Positions 1 to 13,464 are shown, numbered from the stretch's first letter. The stretch: 64,000 bases of DNA from Gnetum montanum (GCA_015680685.1 MNCI01024072.1:128652-192651), one strand, 5' to 3'. Notes: generated from the sequence alone by a model not told the origin. Made by a program: numbers and translations.

Positions 1-1380
1 AGACCATTGAGACTAAGTGTTGGTCCAATGAACCCTCGAGACCAACTGGTTGACCTAACACATCCTCAAATTAAGTGTTGGCCCAAAAAATCCTTGGGAA
101 TAAGTGCTTATTGAATAGACCCTAGAGACTAAGTATTATCCCTATGGTCTCTCAGGACCAAGTTTTAGCCTAATGGTTTCTTGGAACTAGGTGTTGGCCA
201 AATATACCATTATGACCAAGTGTTGGGCTACTTGTCTTCTAGGATCATGTGTTGATCCAATAGATCCTTGGGTCCTAGTGTTATCCCAATAGATCCTCAG
301 GACCAAATGTTTGTCTAATGGAACCTTGAGACCAAGTATTGATCCAATAGATCCTTAGGATGATGTATTGTCCTAATGAGCCCTTGGGACAAAGTGTTGA
401 CCTAACAGACCCTTAGAATCAAGTGTTGGCCTATTAGTCATCTAGAACCAAGTATTGGCGTAATAGACCCTCAAGACCAAGTATTGGACTAATAACCCTT
501 ATGACCAAGTGTTTACCTAATAGACCCTTGGTATCAACCAGTGGTCTAACGGATCCTTAAGACCAAGTGTTGTTCTACTAGTTCTTCAAGACCAAGGGTT
601 GGCCCGACTAATCCTTGACACCAATTGTTGACCTAACATGTCCTCTAGACCAAGTCTTAGTCCTAGAGGCTCTCTGAAGTAATTCTTGATCAAAAAGTAG
701 TTTGGAACACTCTGTTGGTCCAATAGACTATTAGAAACAAGCATTGGATGAACAGACTATTGGGACCAAGTGTTCATCCAATAGATCCTTATGACTGACT
801 ATTGGTCCAACAAGCCTTGGGATCATGTGTTAGCCCAACATATCCTTGAGACTAATTGTGGACATTATGGACCATCAGGACTAGGTGTTATCCTAATAGA
901 CCATCAAGACTAACTGTTGGTCTACTAGTCCTTGAGGATCAACTGTTCACCTAATGGACCTTCAAGACGAAGTGCTAGCCTAATGACTCCTTAGGACTAA
1001 GTGTTAATCTACCAGCTCTCTAAGAATGAATGTTTGTCCAATGATTACTTATGATCAAGTGTTTTCTTAAGGAACTCTCTAGGCTAACCACTATTTTAAT
1101 GAACCCTTGAGAACAAGTATGTTCTACTTGTCCTCTAGAAAAAAAGTGTTATCATAATGGTACCTTGGAATGAAATGTTGAACTAAAAGACACTTAAGAC
1201 CAACTGTTGGCCTAATTGACACTATGGATCAAGTGTTGGCCCAATAGATTTGCAACAAGTGTTGGCTTAATAGACTTTAAAGATTAACCAATGGTCTAAC
1301 AGACACTCAAGATCAATTGTTGGCCTACTTGTCCTCTGGGACCTAGTATTGGTTCAACCCGACCTAGTGTTGGCCTAGAA
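1..1380 (+). repeat. 29-bp satellite array, block S1
   Basis: About 47 diverged head-to-tail units of 29-30 bp, cut off by the window's left edge. A unit starts with GACCAAGTGTTGGCC and ends in one of two flavours: TAATGGATCCTT (BamHI-like) or TACTAGTCCTCT (SpeI-like). Units differ from each other at many positions, so the array is old. No long reading frame runs through it, because 29 is not a multiple of 3. Confidence 0.95.
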
Positions 1381-2465
1381 AATGTTGATCTTTTGTGTGT
1401 CAAAACCTTAAGGAAAATGGAGAAAATAGAATGTTTGTGATGGATGATGATTTTTCAGAACATAATTAAGAACTCCATAATGAGATTTGAGAACTCAAGG
1501 AAATGAGATCTACGACAAGATATCAAAATGAGGACTACATAAGCAAGATGAGAGCATGGAGAGCATGAATGAAAATGAAGGATAAAAATAAAGTGAGGAT
1601 GCCCCAAGGACTAGCAAGAAGTCAATGTGACAAGAGAAAGTCTTAAAAGATAGAACTTAAAAGTTGAGAAAACATCTTCTTAAAATAGACAATGTTTACA
1701 TTCAAGAGTAGACATCTCCCTATAGATGTCCCATGTTACAGTGAGACACTTCTTTTGAATTGAGGTTAATCATAGGTAGACATCTCAACTTCAAAGAAGA
1801 TGTCTACATTAGTTATTTAGTAGTTGTTACATGAACTTCAAGGAGTTTTTTAAAACTCTGAGGCTATAAGAAGTTAAAAAATTTTGGAAATTATGTAAGC
1901 ACTATTGACATTCAAGCTCTTGATTGTCTACTCTATGAAATTATATTCTTGCTCTTCCTTGTAACATCATTTGCTTGGTTGTATTTTGTACTGAACTTCA
2001 AGTACAAGGACTTGTAAATCTAGTTATATTCCTTCCTTGTGTCTTTCTCTCTTTCATGTAGCCTTGTGAGGTTGATGTGCTTCTTACAAGAAGGCATTCG
2101 TATTGAGCTTGTTGAGATCCTACAGGATTGAGTTGTTTTGTAGTATTAAAATAATTTAGAGTGGATCTCAATTTTGTAAAAGTTGTGGTATTCTTGAAAT
2201 CACATTCTAAGCTTGTTGGGACCTTGTAGGTTTAGTGATTTCGTAGCAATGAAACACTTTGGAATGAAGCTTAGAGCTTGTATAGGGTATGGTATCCTTC
2301 AAACCATATTTTTGAAGTAACAAAGTTTGAAGGTGTGCATGGATTCTACCTTATAAGGATGGACATACCCAAGTTTGGCAACCACATAATATTTGATGCA
2401 TTTGTGTGGCTGGTGCAATTTTTTTGGGGAACTTATTCAACCTTCCTTCTATGTTCTTGATCCAC
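1381..2465. mobile_element. Non-satellite insert in the array, possible solo LTR
   Basis: A 1.1 kb block interrupts the satellite. It could be a solo LTR starting with TG at 1383 and ending in CA near 2464, flanked by A-rich bases that give no clean target duplication (GAAAA against AAAAG). A TATA-like CTATAAGAAG lies near 1863. Its right part has two related ~110-bp halves (about 2095-2205 and 2206-2320), each starting with AAGCTTGTTGGGA-like or GAGCTTGTTGAGA-like sequence. The 60-codon frame at 2278-2460 looks like chance. No coding domain was recognised. Confidence 0.4.
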
Positions 2466-4153
2466 AAAAAGTCCTTGTCACCAAGTGTTGGCCCAAATGG
2501 CTATTGAGATCAAATGTTAGCAAAACAAATCCTTGCAATCACGTGTTTGTCTAATGAATTATTAGGATCAAATATTGGCCTACTAGTTCTCTTAGAGTAA
2601 GGGCTGATTTACTACTTCCCCAAGACAAGGTATTGGTCTAATGGATAATTGGGATAAAATGTTGGCCTACTAGAGTGTTAGTCAAAGGCATCCTTAGGAC
2701 CAAGTGTTGGAAAATATAACCTCACAACCAACCAGTTACCTTATGTATCCTTCGACTAAGTGTTGGTCTACTAGTTCATCAATAGCATGTGTTGGTCTAA
2801 TGGATACTTGGAATCAAGTGTCAGACTACTAGACCTTGAAGAACAAGTGTTGATGTAAAGGATCCTTAGATTCAAGTGTTGGCCTACTAGTTCTCCAAGA
2901 CCAGCCTATGGACTAATAAATCCATGAGACCAAATTTTATCCAAATAGATTGTTGGAACTAAGTATTTGCCTACTAGTCCTCTTGTATCAAGTAGTGAAC
3001 TAACACATCCTCAGGACCAAGTGTTATCCTACTTGTCATATGGGACCAACTGGTGGACTAATAAATCCTTAGAATCAAGTATTAGCAAAACAAACACTCT
3101 GGACTAGATGTTAGCCTAATGGATTCCTAGGATCAATTTTTGACTTGATAGATCATTAGGATCAACTATTTTACTAACAGGCCCTCAAGACCATGTGTTG
3201 GCATAATGGGCCATTGAGACCAAGTGTTGGCCTATTGGCCCTTGAGGAATGTTTGCCTAATGGACCTTGAAGAACAATCAATGAACTAACTGATTCTTGG
3301 AACCATCTAGTGGAGTAAGAAATATTTGGGGACAAGTTTTGGCATACTAGTCCTCTAGGATCAATTTGTAGACTAACATATCCTTAGGACCAACTGTTGC
3401 TATAATGAACCCTTGGAACCAAGTGTTGGCCTAATGTTCCTTAGGAACTAATTGTTGACATAACAAATCCTAGGGATCAACTAGTGGAATCATAGACTCT
3501 AGGGACCAAGTGTAATTCTAGGGACACTTATGACAAAGTGTTGGCATACTGCTCCTTCAAAAGCAAGTGTTGGTGTAATTAACCCTCAAGATCAACTAGT
3601 GGACTAATGGATTCTTAAGACCAATTGGTAGACTAATGGATCCTTAGGACCATGTGATTACCTACTAGTCATTTGAGACCAACCAATGGACTAATAGGTC
3701 CTTGGGATCATGTTTTTATGTAACGGACCCTTGGGACTAAGTGTTGGTGTATTGGATACATAGGACAAAGTGTTAGCCTACTAGTTATTTAGGACCAAGT
3801 GTTGGTTTAGCAGATCCTCAAGTCAAATTAATGGTCTAATGGGTCATTGAGACCAACTGTTGGCCTAACATATACTTTGAATGAAGTGTTGGACTAACAA
3901 ACCCTCAAGACTAAGTATTAGCCTACTAGTCCTCTAGGATCAACCTATGAACTAACATACCTTCAAGATCAAGTATTAGCCAAATGGACCCATGGGACCA
4001 TGTTTTGGCCTACTTGTCTTATGGGACTAAATGTTACCCTAGTGGACCCTCAAGATCAAGTCCTATACAAACAAACCTTGGTGACTGAGTGTTAACCTAC
4101 TAGACCTCCAAGACCTAGTGTTGGCCTAATGGATAGTTGGGACCAACTAGTGG
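2466..4153 (+). repeat. 29-bp satellite array, block S2
   Basis: About 58 more units of the same satellite, in the same orientation as S1, with both the GGATCC-type and ACTAGT-type unit endings. It ends at about 4153, where unrelated flanking sequence begins. Confidence 0.95.
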
Positions 4154-4212
4154 GTAAGGAACCTCCATAGATTAAGAGGTTTTCCAACCAAGCATAATTG
4201 TGAAGTGGAGAT
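4154..4212. other. Left flank of element A
   Basis: About 60 bp of non-satellite sequence between S2 and the LTR. The last five bases (GAGAT, 4208-4212) are the candidate target duplication. The matching right-hand bases are AAGAC at 27106-27110, which fit at three of five positions with both differences transitions. The target was therefore probably already a gap in the satellite. Confidence 0.5.
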
Positions 4213-5675
4213 TGAACCACCACCAAATAAAATGCATGTTGTAAAATTTTTGACAATGTAACTTTCAACCCATGAACTCTAGGCTAAACTCTCATTGTAA
4301 AATGTAAAGATTTTAATCCATGAGATGCAATTTCACATACCTCAACTTTTGGGGTTGAAACTGGCTCATAAGTGATCAAAGCCCTTAATCTCTAGGTTAA
4401 AAAGTCATATCATGTTTATATTTGGGCCTCTAGTGGGGGGGTGTTGTGGGCACGGATCAAAATGCCTTTTGGACTAGGAGGCATAACCTTTGCTATGCTA
4501 GAATCACTTGTACTTAGCATTGGGTGGTGTAAGATCGCCTATGCCCAACATTGAGGGGTTTAACTCCTACAATTCCAATGTTGTTCTACTTTCTCCAGCA
4601 TGTCCCTAGTACCCTAGCATTGATCCTAAGCTTAATGTTGCTCATGCAACCTAGCATTTCCAATGCAACTTAGTGTGGCTCATGCACATTCAATGTGGCT
4701 ACTTGAAAGCTATTGTGGGTGAAAGGAGCTAGCGTGGATAAAAGAAGATAGCATGGATGAAAGAAGCTAGCATGGGTAAAATTTTTGTTTACTATTTTTA
4801 ATAACTAAAATGGTTTTTGTACCTTGGGGGTATCAAAACTTACCATACATGGAAACCATGTTGGATTTGGATGCTTGAAACACCTACATGTGACATCAAT
4901 CTATTAGCAATTAGGACAAAAATTGGTCGCAAAATTTATGGCCATGAAACCTATATAAACCAATCTTCAACACCATGAAAAGGTTTCAAATTTTTGGTCA
5001 TTTATATAATCACTTTTTCATTCCATAGCTTTGAGATTCCATTGCAATCAAAAATCCTTTTAAGCATTCTCTATGTGGAATTTACAACCAATTTTAACCA
5101 TTGTTTGATTCCTCAGATTAATATGAGATTTTGTGGCAATGAAGAGCATCTTGAAAATCGAGACTCCAAGAGTGGCTCTTCCTTATGGTCTAAAATCCCA
5201 TCTCATCTTACCCTCCATGTACCACCAACACTACATATCTAATAAAGAGAACAACAAGGTTTTGCAATCATAAAAGTTTTGGAGCACCTGGATCATGGAG
5301 TGGAATGTGGTGTTCAAGGCTAATGGCTTTAACAGGCTCTAAATCCCATTGAAGTGAATACTTTGCATCCCCAAAAATGATTTGTACACATCCCAAACTA
5401 TTTTTTATTTTCAATATTTTATGGAAATAAATTTTCCAATTCTATTTTGTGTAATTTTTTTATAATTTTGTATTATTTTGTGCATTTTCTTCAAATCATA
5501 TCTACATTATTTTCATTTTATTTACCCCTATTTATATGCTGTAAGTTCCTAGGTGGTCAATAAGACCATGTAGGGCACATTGGATCCTATTTTTTGAGGC
5601 CGTTAGGATGTGGGGTTAAAGCTATTCTACCTAGGATCCTTGGTTTTCCAGAGATTGAATTTTCTAGTCACTACA
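4213..5675 (+). mobile_element. Element A 5' LTR
   Basis: 1463 bp, TG...CA ends. It aligns along its length with 25680-27105, for example the shared block beginning AAAATGCATGTT and the shared end GTCACTACA/ATCACTACA. It contains repeated AGCATGGATGAAAGAAGCTAG-like words around 4730-4790. The frame at 4994-5242 lies inside the LTR and is not a gene. Confidence 0.88.
4952..4959 (+). promoter_or_regulatory. TATA box in element A 5' LTR
   Basis: TATATAAA, matched by TATATAAG at 26402-26409 in the 3' LTR at the equivalent place. It is about 720 bp before the LTR end, a plausible U3/R position for a plant LTR promoter. Confidence 0.55.
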
Positions 5676-5681
5676 ATTTTT

Positions 5682-5700
5682 TGGTGTTAGAAGGAGGGCT
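5682..5700 (+). other. Primer-binding site, element A
   Basis: TGGTGTTAGAAGGAGGGCT, six bases after the LTR end. Element D has TGGTGCTAGAAGGAGGGCC, also six bases from its LTR. The shared sequence and spacing make this a convincing primer site. I do not assign the tRNA. Confidence 0.75.
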
Positions 5701-6537
5701 TCCACCAAATTTATGCATCCAATCCTATTAGCGACTATGACAACATTGTTCACAAGCATAAAACCTTGAATTAACATCAAAATGTTTTTAAATATTGATA
5801 GCATTCTTTTTGCCACAACAACCAATGCTGCCACCTAATTCCTAGCCACAAAAACCCAATATGAAGGTTATAGGTGATTTGGGCTTTGAAAAAATTTTCA
5901 TAAAAATTGCTGGACATTTTAAGGTTAGCATTGGTGTTCTTCCAAAACCTTCCTCCCCTTGTAATATGAAAATTTCCCATCAAGGCCAACGTTGGTGTTC
6001 CACCCAAAACCAATAAGACCTTTGAACCAACAAAAATTTTCACCTTAATTTTTGGGCAATAACCATCAAACCTACCAAGGGGAGATACATCCAACACTAT
6101 GTGGGAGGGTGTAGGATTTTTTATCTTACCTCCCTTATTCTTCCCTTTTCACCTTCAACATGGATACTACTAGTAGGCCTATCATGGTGGGGGGTTTAAC
6201 ATAAAATTCTTGAGTTTTTTCCTAAGGGTGTATCCCTTTTTTCATTACAACATGCACTATATTTTATAATTGTAGTGTACAACAATTGGATAGCAATATC
6301 TCCTCTCACATTTGAAAAAGTCCACTTATTGGTATTTCATTCCATTAATTAATTAAACACTCTATGAAGCTAATTTCAAACATTATCAACATGTTGTTTA
6401 GCTAATCAATTGTTTTACCTTTCACCTTCATAGACACATCATCTAGCCATTAGGTCATAAGGGTTTATGATCCCAAAGATCCAATTGTAGCTGAGTGTAG
6501 GTAATCACTTAGGTTCAAGGGGTGAAAACCAAGAGTT
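5701..6537 (+). other. Element A leader between primer site and gag
   Basis: About 0.8 kb without a supported gene. The 106-codon - strand frame at 5777-6097 has no recognisable features and lies antisense in the leader. Confidence 0.5.
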
Positions 6538-9410
6538 TTGGTAATGAAAGAAGATCACTACCACTTTGTTTGTGCAAAAATTCAAGTTGGCATTCTTATT
6601 ATAAGAACGGAAGTAGAGGAAAAACAAGAATATGAACTTATCCACCATGATGGCAAGGAATACATACCTTACCCATATGATAAAATACCTTTAAATGAGA
6701 CCTACTCATGCATCCTTTCTCATTTAAATAAGATGAATGAAGAGGACAGGAAGGCTAGCTCAGATGAACAACATGAGAAAGAAGATAGGTTCAAGGTTGA
6801 GTCTGAACACAGGAGTCTTATGAAGGGGCTCTTCTAATGGTTGACCCCAAAGCTACCTTGTCCACATTAATCCTCCTCACATCTTCCATGGGATAGATCC
6901 CTAAATCCTTGACCCCTCCTTATCCTACCATGTTTAGACCAGTGCTCGTTATAGTGGCACATCAAATCTAATCGGTGCCAAAAGCAACAACCTTACTCTT
7001 CTCCATATCTTTTGCCACATAACCATGATTTTTATGACCATCATCAATGGTTGTGACTACCACTAATTCCTTTTCCATCCAGATGGAATCCATAGTATAA
7101 CCTCATGAGACCCAAGGATCCCATACCAATTTTGTCCCCATTGTACCTCAAATACTAACACAAACCTCTTTTTCATTTTTTAACCCATCCATAACCATAA
7201 TGACTCAACCTCTTCCTTCAGTACCATAATCCATCACAAGGCCATAAGCCTCCCAGCTCATATCCCAACCTTTCATGCAAATCCAAAAACCCATAGGGAC
7301 ACCTCATAGATTAGATTGAGCCTTCTAGATTATCCAAGAATTAATGAAAGAGTTATGGATTCTCAAGGTTTCCACATCCTAGACCATCAAAATAATGGAT
7401 GTCTATCTATATTATCCCATTAGTCCTATAGTCCCACAATTAACTCTTCCCTCAGGTGTTCCTGTATCCTAATTTACCAAGTACAATGATGAGGAAGATC
7501 CTAATGCATACCTTCTAATCTTCCACTCTGAGTTTTTATTGTTGCAAGCCTAGTGACATATGATAATGCAAATATTTCCTATGTTTCTTATAGGAAAAAC
7601 CATAGAATAGTACCATGCCTTACCAAGAGGATCCATATCCTCATTGGAAGACCTGATTTCACAATTCATTAACCATTTCAAGTATAATTTGAAACCTGAT
7701 AGAATCCTTGATTGATTAATGAAGGTTAAGTAAGATCCCCTTGAGCCAGTGTGAAAGTTCATACAATGATGAGATGCTTTACATAATGAGATTCTAGAAC
7801 TAATAGCCAAAACTCACCTTCTTGCTATCTTCACGGAGGCAATTAACGACTTTATCAAGTTGAAGCTATACTACTTAGATTCACAGTCACTTAGTCAAAC
7901 CTTCTTCTAAAGTAAGAACATAGAGGATTTGCAAAAGCCAACCATGAACCTACCTATGTGGTCTATAAAAACCAACATGCACAAAAGGATATAGAGAGTG
8001 GAAGGAAAAACAATGTAGCAATGGCCATTATGACAAAGGAGAGTAAGACGATTACCTAGGGGCCAAAAATGAACCAACCCAAGGCCCCTACTAATAATAA
8101 CCAACCTTCATCATTAGGGACCTCTGCATTGACTACCATGAGGCCTAACTTTGAATGAAAAGACTAGTCAAATTATACTAGGTTATTTTTAAAAGCATTG
8201 GAACTTCTTTATCAACTATTAAAGAGTAGAAGAATATAGTATAAGTAAATGATAGAAAATTCCCATAAGAGGCATGAGAAACTATGTGAGATACCCATAG
8301 ATCTCACTCGTGCAACTAAGGATGACCCTTCAATGCCTAGATACCTTAAACTTAACCATTTCTATCACTATCATCAACTATTAGGTCATGATACCAAATT
8401 TTTCCTAGCACTAAAAGATGACTTGTAGAAGATGATAAATAAGGATGAACTAATGCTTAATGCCTCCAACCTAATTAGGCCACAAGACCAATCGATGCAT
8501 GCCTATAAAAACCCATTGAACACCAACAATAGTCTATATACCATAGTAGCATTCAATGTTAACAATGATCAAAGGCCTCTAAGAGAACTATTTATGATTT
8601 GGATACCTCCTCGCAATGAAGGAGGTCCTTCAACTTCCACTAATTCAAGGACCTCCTTTGTTGTAAGGATAACTTTATCAACATTCCCCAAAGAGCCTTT
8701 TGTGATCAAAGTACCTCCCCCTATTTCCATTGAGTCAACTCGTACAACTAAGCAACATCCTCTTGTGGTAGCCAATGCAAAAATTTCTTCTTCAAAATCA
8801 AAAAATGATAACAAGAAGTTTCCAATCAAGCAATGTAAGAAGCCCACACAAAACCCTAAGAATATGGACAATAAACAAGCCAAGGCATGGAAGGAAGTGG
8901 TTCCATCAAAGCCTAGTCCCTTCTCATCCATTCCCATGACCTCTATGACCAAGGTTGCTTCAATTAGTAAACCAGGAGAGGAGTCCCAAGGAAAGGGAAA
9001 AGAGGCAAAGCCACAACAACCAAAACATGATGTCTACATTTTGGGCCACATGGAGGAAGTTAAGAACAATAGGATTGAAAAGTCCACAAGCAACAACAAA
9101 TACTTCTTTAATGCAATGGAAGAGGTGAAATTGTTGCTAAAACAAAAGAATACAACCCTTAGCCTATATGACCTTTCATGACATCCACTACACATCGTGA
9201 AGCACTAGTCAAGATGTTGATCTCCATTCCCATTAGTGTGGACATCCTTTCTAGTGAAGAATCCATCCATGCAGCGATGGTACCATCCTCACCAAGGGAA
9301 GAATTGAAGTCAACATCACTAGTGTTTTGTGATAGTGAAATCAAAACTAATCCTTGAAATAGTGAGGTAACCAAGCTCCTCTTTTTATAAAAATAAGGGT
9401 AGGTCAATAT
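6538..9410 (+). pseudogene. gag: Decayed gag of element A
   Basis: Capsid/nucleocapsid precursor in several frames with many stops. The N-terminal piece (6538-6837) carries GKEYIPYPYDKIPL, matching GKEFIPTPSASIPL in element D's gag. At about 8000 a second stretch (YVVYKNQHAQKD) matches D's YVAYKNTFTKKE. At 8340-8430 is the knuckle-like FYHYHQLLGHDTKFFLALKD, where D has DYHQQYGHNMDYCMALKD; the terminal Cys is lost in A. The longest open piece (8432-9181, 249 codons) continues with a Lys/Pro-rich linker and ends in KQKNTTLSLYDL, which D also has. The correspondence with D along 2.5 kb identifies it; alone it would be hard to recognise. Confidence 0.75.
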
Positions 9411-9413
9411 AAA

Positions 9414-9998
9414 GTGCATAGAGTGCAAGAAGATGATGGAGCAGTGATAAATGTGATATCCTATACCATCATTGAACGTTTAGGCCTAACAAAACACATA
9501 CAACACATGTTGACTTTAGCTCTTAAATCCTTTAATGGATCATGGGTTGCTATCAAGGAATCTATCTCTTTAGAATTTGTGGTAGGGGAACTATATCCCA
9601 TAATGGACAACTTCTTGATGGTTGAGGAAATACCAAGATTTAACCTTATCCTATGGAGGTCATGGCTAGCTTAACTATGAGCTGTGTCCTAACCCATCCA
9701 CTAAGAAATTCACTTGCCTTATGAGGGAGGTGAAATAATCATTCATGGTAATAGCACAATTTCCCTAGTAGTCAACAACATTGACATAAAGTAGGAGTCT
9801 AAAGTGGGGTTTCAAGAAGAAACTCCTAGCCATAATGTTAAGAAGCTTAACAAAGTGAAAGAGGCCAAAACCAACAATGAAAAATCTAGGGATACACTAT
9901 TGGGAGAGCTCCCCTTCAACATCATTACTAAGGAAGATGGGGAATACAAGCTTGCGCAAAATAGACCATATACATTTTCTAATCTCTCAAATATTTAG
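9414..9998 (+). pseudogene. Element A aspartic protease and linker
   Basis: A retroviral-type aspartic protease piece with DDGAVINVI (active-site D-G-A), a flap-region-like stretch, and FNLILWRSWLA near the C-terminus, where D has FNLIMGRSWLA. It is in a different frame from the preceding gag, so a frameshift lies between them. The linker at 9804-9998 (NRPYTFSNLSNI) still corresponds to D's SRPYALPNPRW; after that the similarity to D stops, which marks the edge of the protease-RT gap. Confidence 0.78.
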
Positions 9999-10790
9999 AA
10001 AAATTTTCACAAGTGATGTGTACCTCTTGCCTTATGCACTTCAAGCCTTATAGCTATTTTTTTCTTATAGCCTTTTAGTCTAGTTTACACTTTATTTGTA
10101 CATGTCACTTCATTTTTATTTATGTTAAATTTTCATTTGCATGTAGCCTAAAGTTTACCCTTGTTTTCTCTTTAACTTATTAAAGCCTTCTCTTTTAGCA
10201 TGTTAAATACATAAAATCAATCAAGAATACTGCACCTAGGGGTGATGGTAGTAGATCCTTGTTCTATGATGGGCCATGGTAGATGGAAGGGGCCCTTGGA
10301 TGCTTCATCAGCATCCTCCAAGGAAGAGCTTTTACTAGTGATTTCTTTTTTCTTCCGCATGATGGTGAATAGTGTAGAAAACCTTTGAAGATCTTGGTGG
10401 TAGCACTACTCCTAATGAATGTTGGATAAGAAACACTGAGGATTAAAGGGACTCAACTCAAAATTGCTATGAAAGATCTGAACTAGTATGCTGTAAGTGA
10501 GAAGATAGTTATGCAAATGATTTTTGCAAAATATTACAAGTAAAAACCAATCTTCAACCTAGGTGCCTTCCCTTCAAATCTCCTTTGTTAAAATCCATGC
10601 ACTAAACTCATGGTGCACTGGTAGTTCTGAGGGGAAAATTTTAACAATGTTAGGATGGTATGAGATTCAAAAGAAAATCAAAATTTGAATTTAGATGGAC
10701 CCCACTAGACACATCCCAATCAAAGTGTGTTCAAGGAATTAAAACCTCTTGTACACTAAGGTTTAACCTCCTTGAAACCTTAAAAAACAT
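9999..10790. other. Start of the protease-RT gap in element A
   Basis: No gene supported. A GT (10013-10014, context ACAA|GTGATG) is a possible splice donor where similarity to element D's coding sequence ends. On the - strand a short frame starting at about 10358 opens MRKKKEITSKSSSLEDADEA, but I cannot link it to anything. Confidence 0.35.
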
Positions 10791-12740
10791 TTTTCAACCT
10801 TAAACCCCTCACACCCACGCTAATCAACATGGATCCAACATGGGTCATAGCATCCTATGCTCAAAATAGGAAGACCTATACACACCTTGCAATATTTAGT
10901 AGTTGGATGTTGACACTAGCAAACACCAACCCCCAACAAAGGCTATAACACTTCATGCACTTACCAATTTCGGCAATAATGCTAGGCAAGAATCCATATA
11001 CTTTGGATACTATTGCTTAAGGGTGCATGACATCTACAAGTACTAGCCAAACCTTTATTTGACCTTAGAAGGAACCCAAAAATCTTGAAACCCTTTTGGA
11101 AGTTTCCAATAGCTCCAAAACCTTGTCAAAATTAATTAAAAGTAGCCAAAACCTTGAAATTTAGTGGAGAAATAATTAGGGGCATCACATCCATTCTAGC
11201 TATTGTGGCCTTAACGTGGTTGGGTGGGGTGTAAACATAAAATACCAAAATTAACCTCCTAGATAACATATTTTGACCTTCTCACGTCTTCAAAGTTCTT
11301 GATAACTAAAAATCAACCAAACTTAAGCCAACTATAATGCCTAACGTCTTTCCCACATGGGGGAGTCCCTCACCCATGCTACCTAGCATGGGTGCCCTAA
11401 GGATGACCCATAAAAACTAATTAATACCCTAAAATAGCCTTGAATTATACAACTATGACCTTAAAACCCTGTTAGAGCATCCAATCGCCATTAAATACTA
11501 GAAAATAAGTAAAAAATGCTAAAACGCTATCACCCTCCTTTCATCCATGCTAGAGCCACATTGGAAAGTGTGGTTCAAGGGGGGATGACTGGAAAAAATA
11601 CCAAAATACCTTCAAAATTATTAATTTTGCTACTAAATCTTAGCCATCGACATCTGTAATCCTACAAGCTTAAATGCTTGATTAATTTGATGCTAGAACC
11701 CACTAAAAACTACTATTCCAAGGTGGCCAAAATGGGGAAGGCTAGAGCCATGTTGGCCAGCATGCCTCTAGTAGGGATAATGTTTTTTGCCAGTTTAGTA
11801 GTAGATCAACACACCCAAAAGTCTAAAAACATAGCCCAGTAAAGTCTAGGATCCAAAAACCTTCAACTAACTATTGATTAACATTGTTTCAAGCATAAAC
11901 ACTCACCATACCCCCTCATCCATGGTAGAGAAATGCTACTTGGTGTGGGTAGGAGGGGTATAATCACACAAAAGCTCAAATGACCATAAAACATGGAATT
12001 TATAAGCCTAAACTTTCAACATTATTGCTAGTGATCCTAGAAGCCTAAAAACTTGGTTAACATGTCTATGAAACCATCTAAGAGCCAAAACTCAAAATTA
12101 TCCATGTTGAGTGGTACTAAATCCATGCTAGTGAGTGTGACCCTAGTGTGGCTGATGTTCTCAACAAGGTTCTAACCACACAATATCCATCAAATGGCCT
12201 AAAAATTCAATTGGGAAGCATGCACTTGCAAAACCCTAGATTCAACTACAATCTGATCTTGTTTTGACCTTGTAATCACCTAGGATAGGCTATCCATGCT
12301 AAGACACCCCCTTCAATCCATGTTGTCCATCATGGCTCTAGGGGGTAAGACCTTAAACCTACATTCATTACAGGTTTTGACCTCTAAAATGATTAACTTT
12401 GAAACATTGTGACCTTATGTTTCCTTGAGAAGCTCATAGAATACCAATTTGTATTCTTTGAATGCCATAAATAAATTTTTTCATGGTAGCCATGTTGGCT
12501 CGCATTGCTCTAGCATGGGTGGCAATACCAGACTTCATTTGTGAGTTCTAGATGTTCAAATTGACATGAGAATTGACCAAAATTCTTCCCCAACACACTA
12601 TGCTGATCATATAGGACCTTGGAAGTCCAAAAGTGATCAAAATCAACCTTGGAAACTACATGAGAACCCTATACATTCTATGGATCACCCCATCCATGTT
12701 GGCCAGTGTGGCTCTAGTGTGGGTGCCTAGAAAAACCTTA
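10791..12740 (+). repeat. Degenerate ~185-bp tandem array in element A
   Basis: A near-palindromic core like CCATGTTGGCCAGTGTGGCT followed by CTAGTGTGGGTG recurs at about 11372, 11541, 11741, 11920, 12105, 12290, 12480 and 12690, spacing 170-210 bp. Between cores, AT-rich segments share words such as CCTTAAAACC and GACCTTGAAA. The array is old. It sits in the gap between protease and RT, where element D carries its antisense gene. Confidence 0.65.
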
Positions 12741-13464
12741 ATTTTTTTTTCCTAAAATAACCTTAAAATAGCCTCCACAGGTCCCCAAACTCACCTGTCA
12801 ACTTTGTAGCCTCTCACCACAGCCTTCTAAGGCCTAAAACTAGGAGAATCTTATCCTTTTCAACCAATATTAATCATTTTTACCATGTGTTTCACACCTT
12901 GGCTAATTTGACCTTGTTTCATTGTGTTTTGACTTATTTTGGCCTTGATATGCATTTTTGACATTTACTACCACTAGTTGACCTCATTCGACTTTACTAC
13001 ACTTTAGTTTCACTATACCTACCTTGTTCTCTCTATTATGACCTCTATTGACCTTTGTTTAGCCCTTGATTGATGTTAGGTGATGAGGTTTTATCATCTT
13101 TAATCATCATTTGACACCATGTAATCATGGTCTTCCAAGGTCTTAAATTGGCAACATGGCCCACTAAGGCCTAAAAGTGGCAAAAATGTAACCTCATATG
13201 ATCATGTTTAACCTTAGTTTTCATACTTTCATTATTCTTCAACTTGTTTTGATCTTGTTTTTTCTTTATTTGACTGTATGTGGCCTTTGTTCCAACTTAT
13301 TAGTCTTTACCTTCCTTTGATAGCCTTGGTTGACCTTGTTTGCATCTTGTTTAACCTTGAAATAGCACGTGTTTGCATATTTGCTAAGATATTTTGTATC
13401 ATTTTGGCATTATTTACTCATTTTTACCCAAGTGTCACTTAATGAACTTATGTTTGACATGTAG
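12741..13464 (+). repeat. GACCTTGTTT-type low-complexity tract and RT acceptor-like site
   Basis: Loose short repeats of TTGACCTTGTTT and related words (for example at 12880-13040 and 13200-13370). The tract ends at TTTGACATGTAG (AG at 13463-13464). From 13465 the RT frame is readable, and element D has an equivalent TAG|G at the start of its RT frame, so this AG is a candidate splice acceptor. Confidence 0.45.

Noticed and set aside
5777-6097. 106-codon - strand frame in element A's leader
   Set aside because: No domain, no homologous frame in element D, and it lies antisense to the element's transcript.
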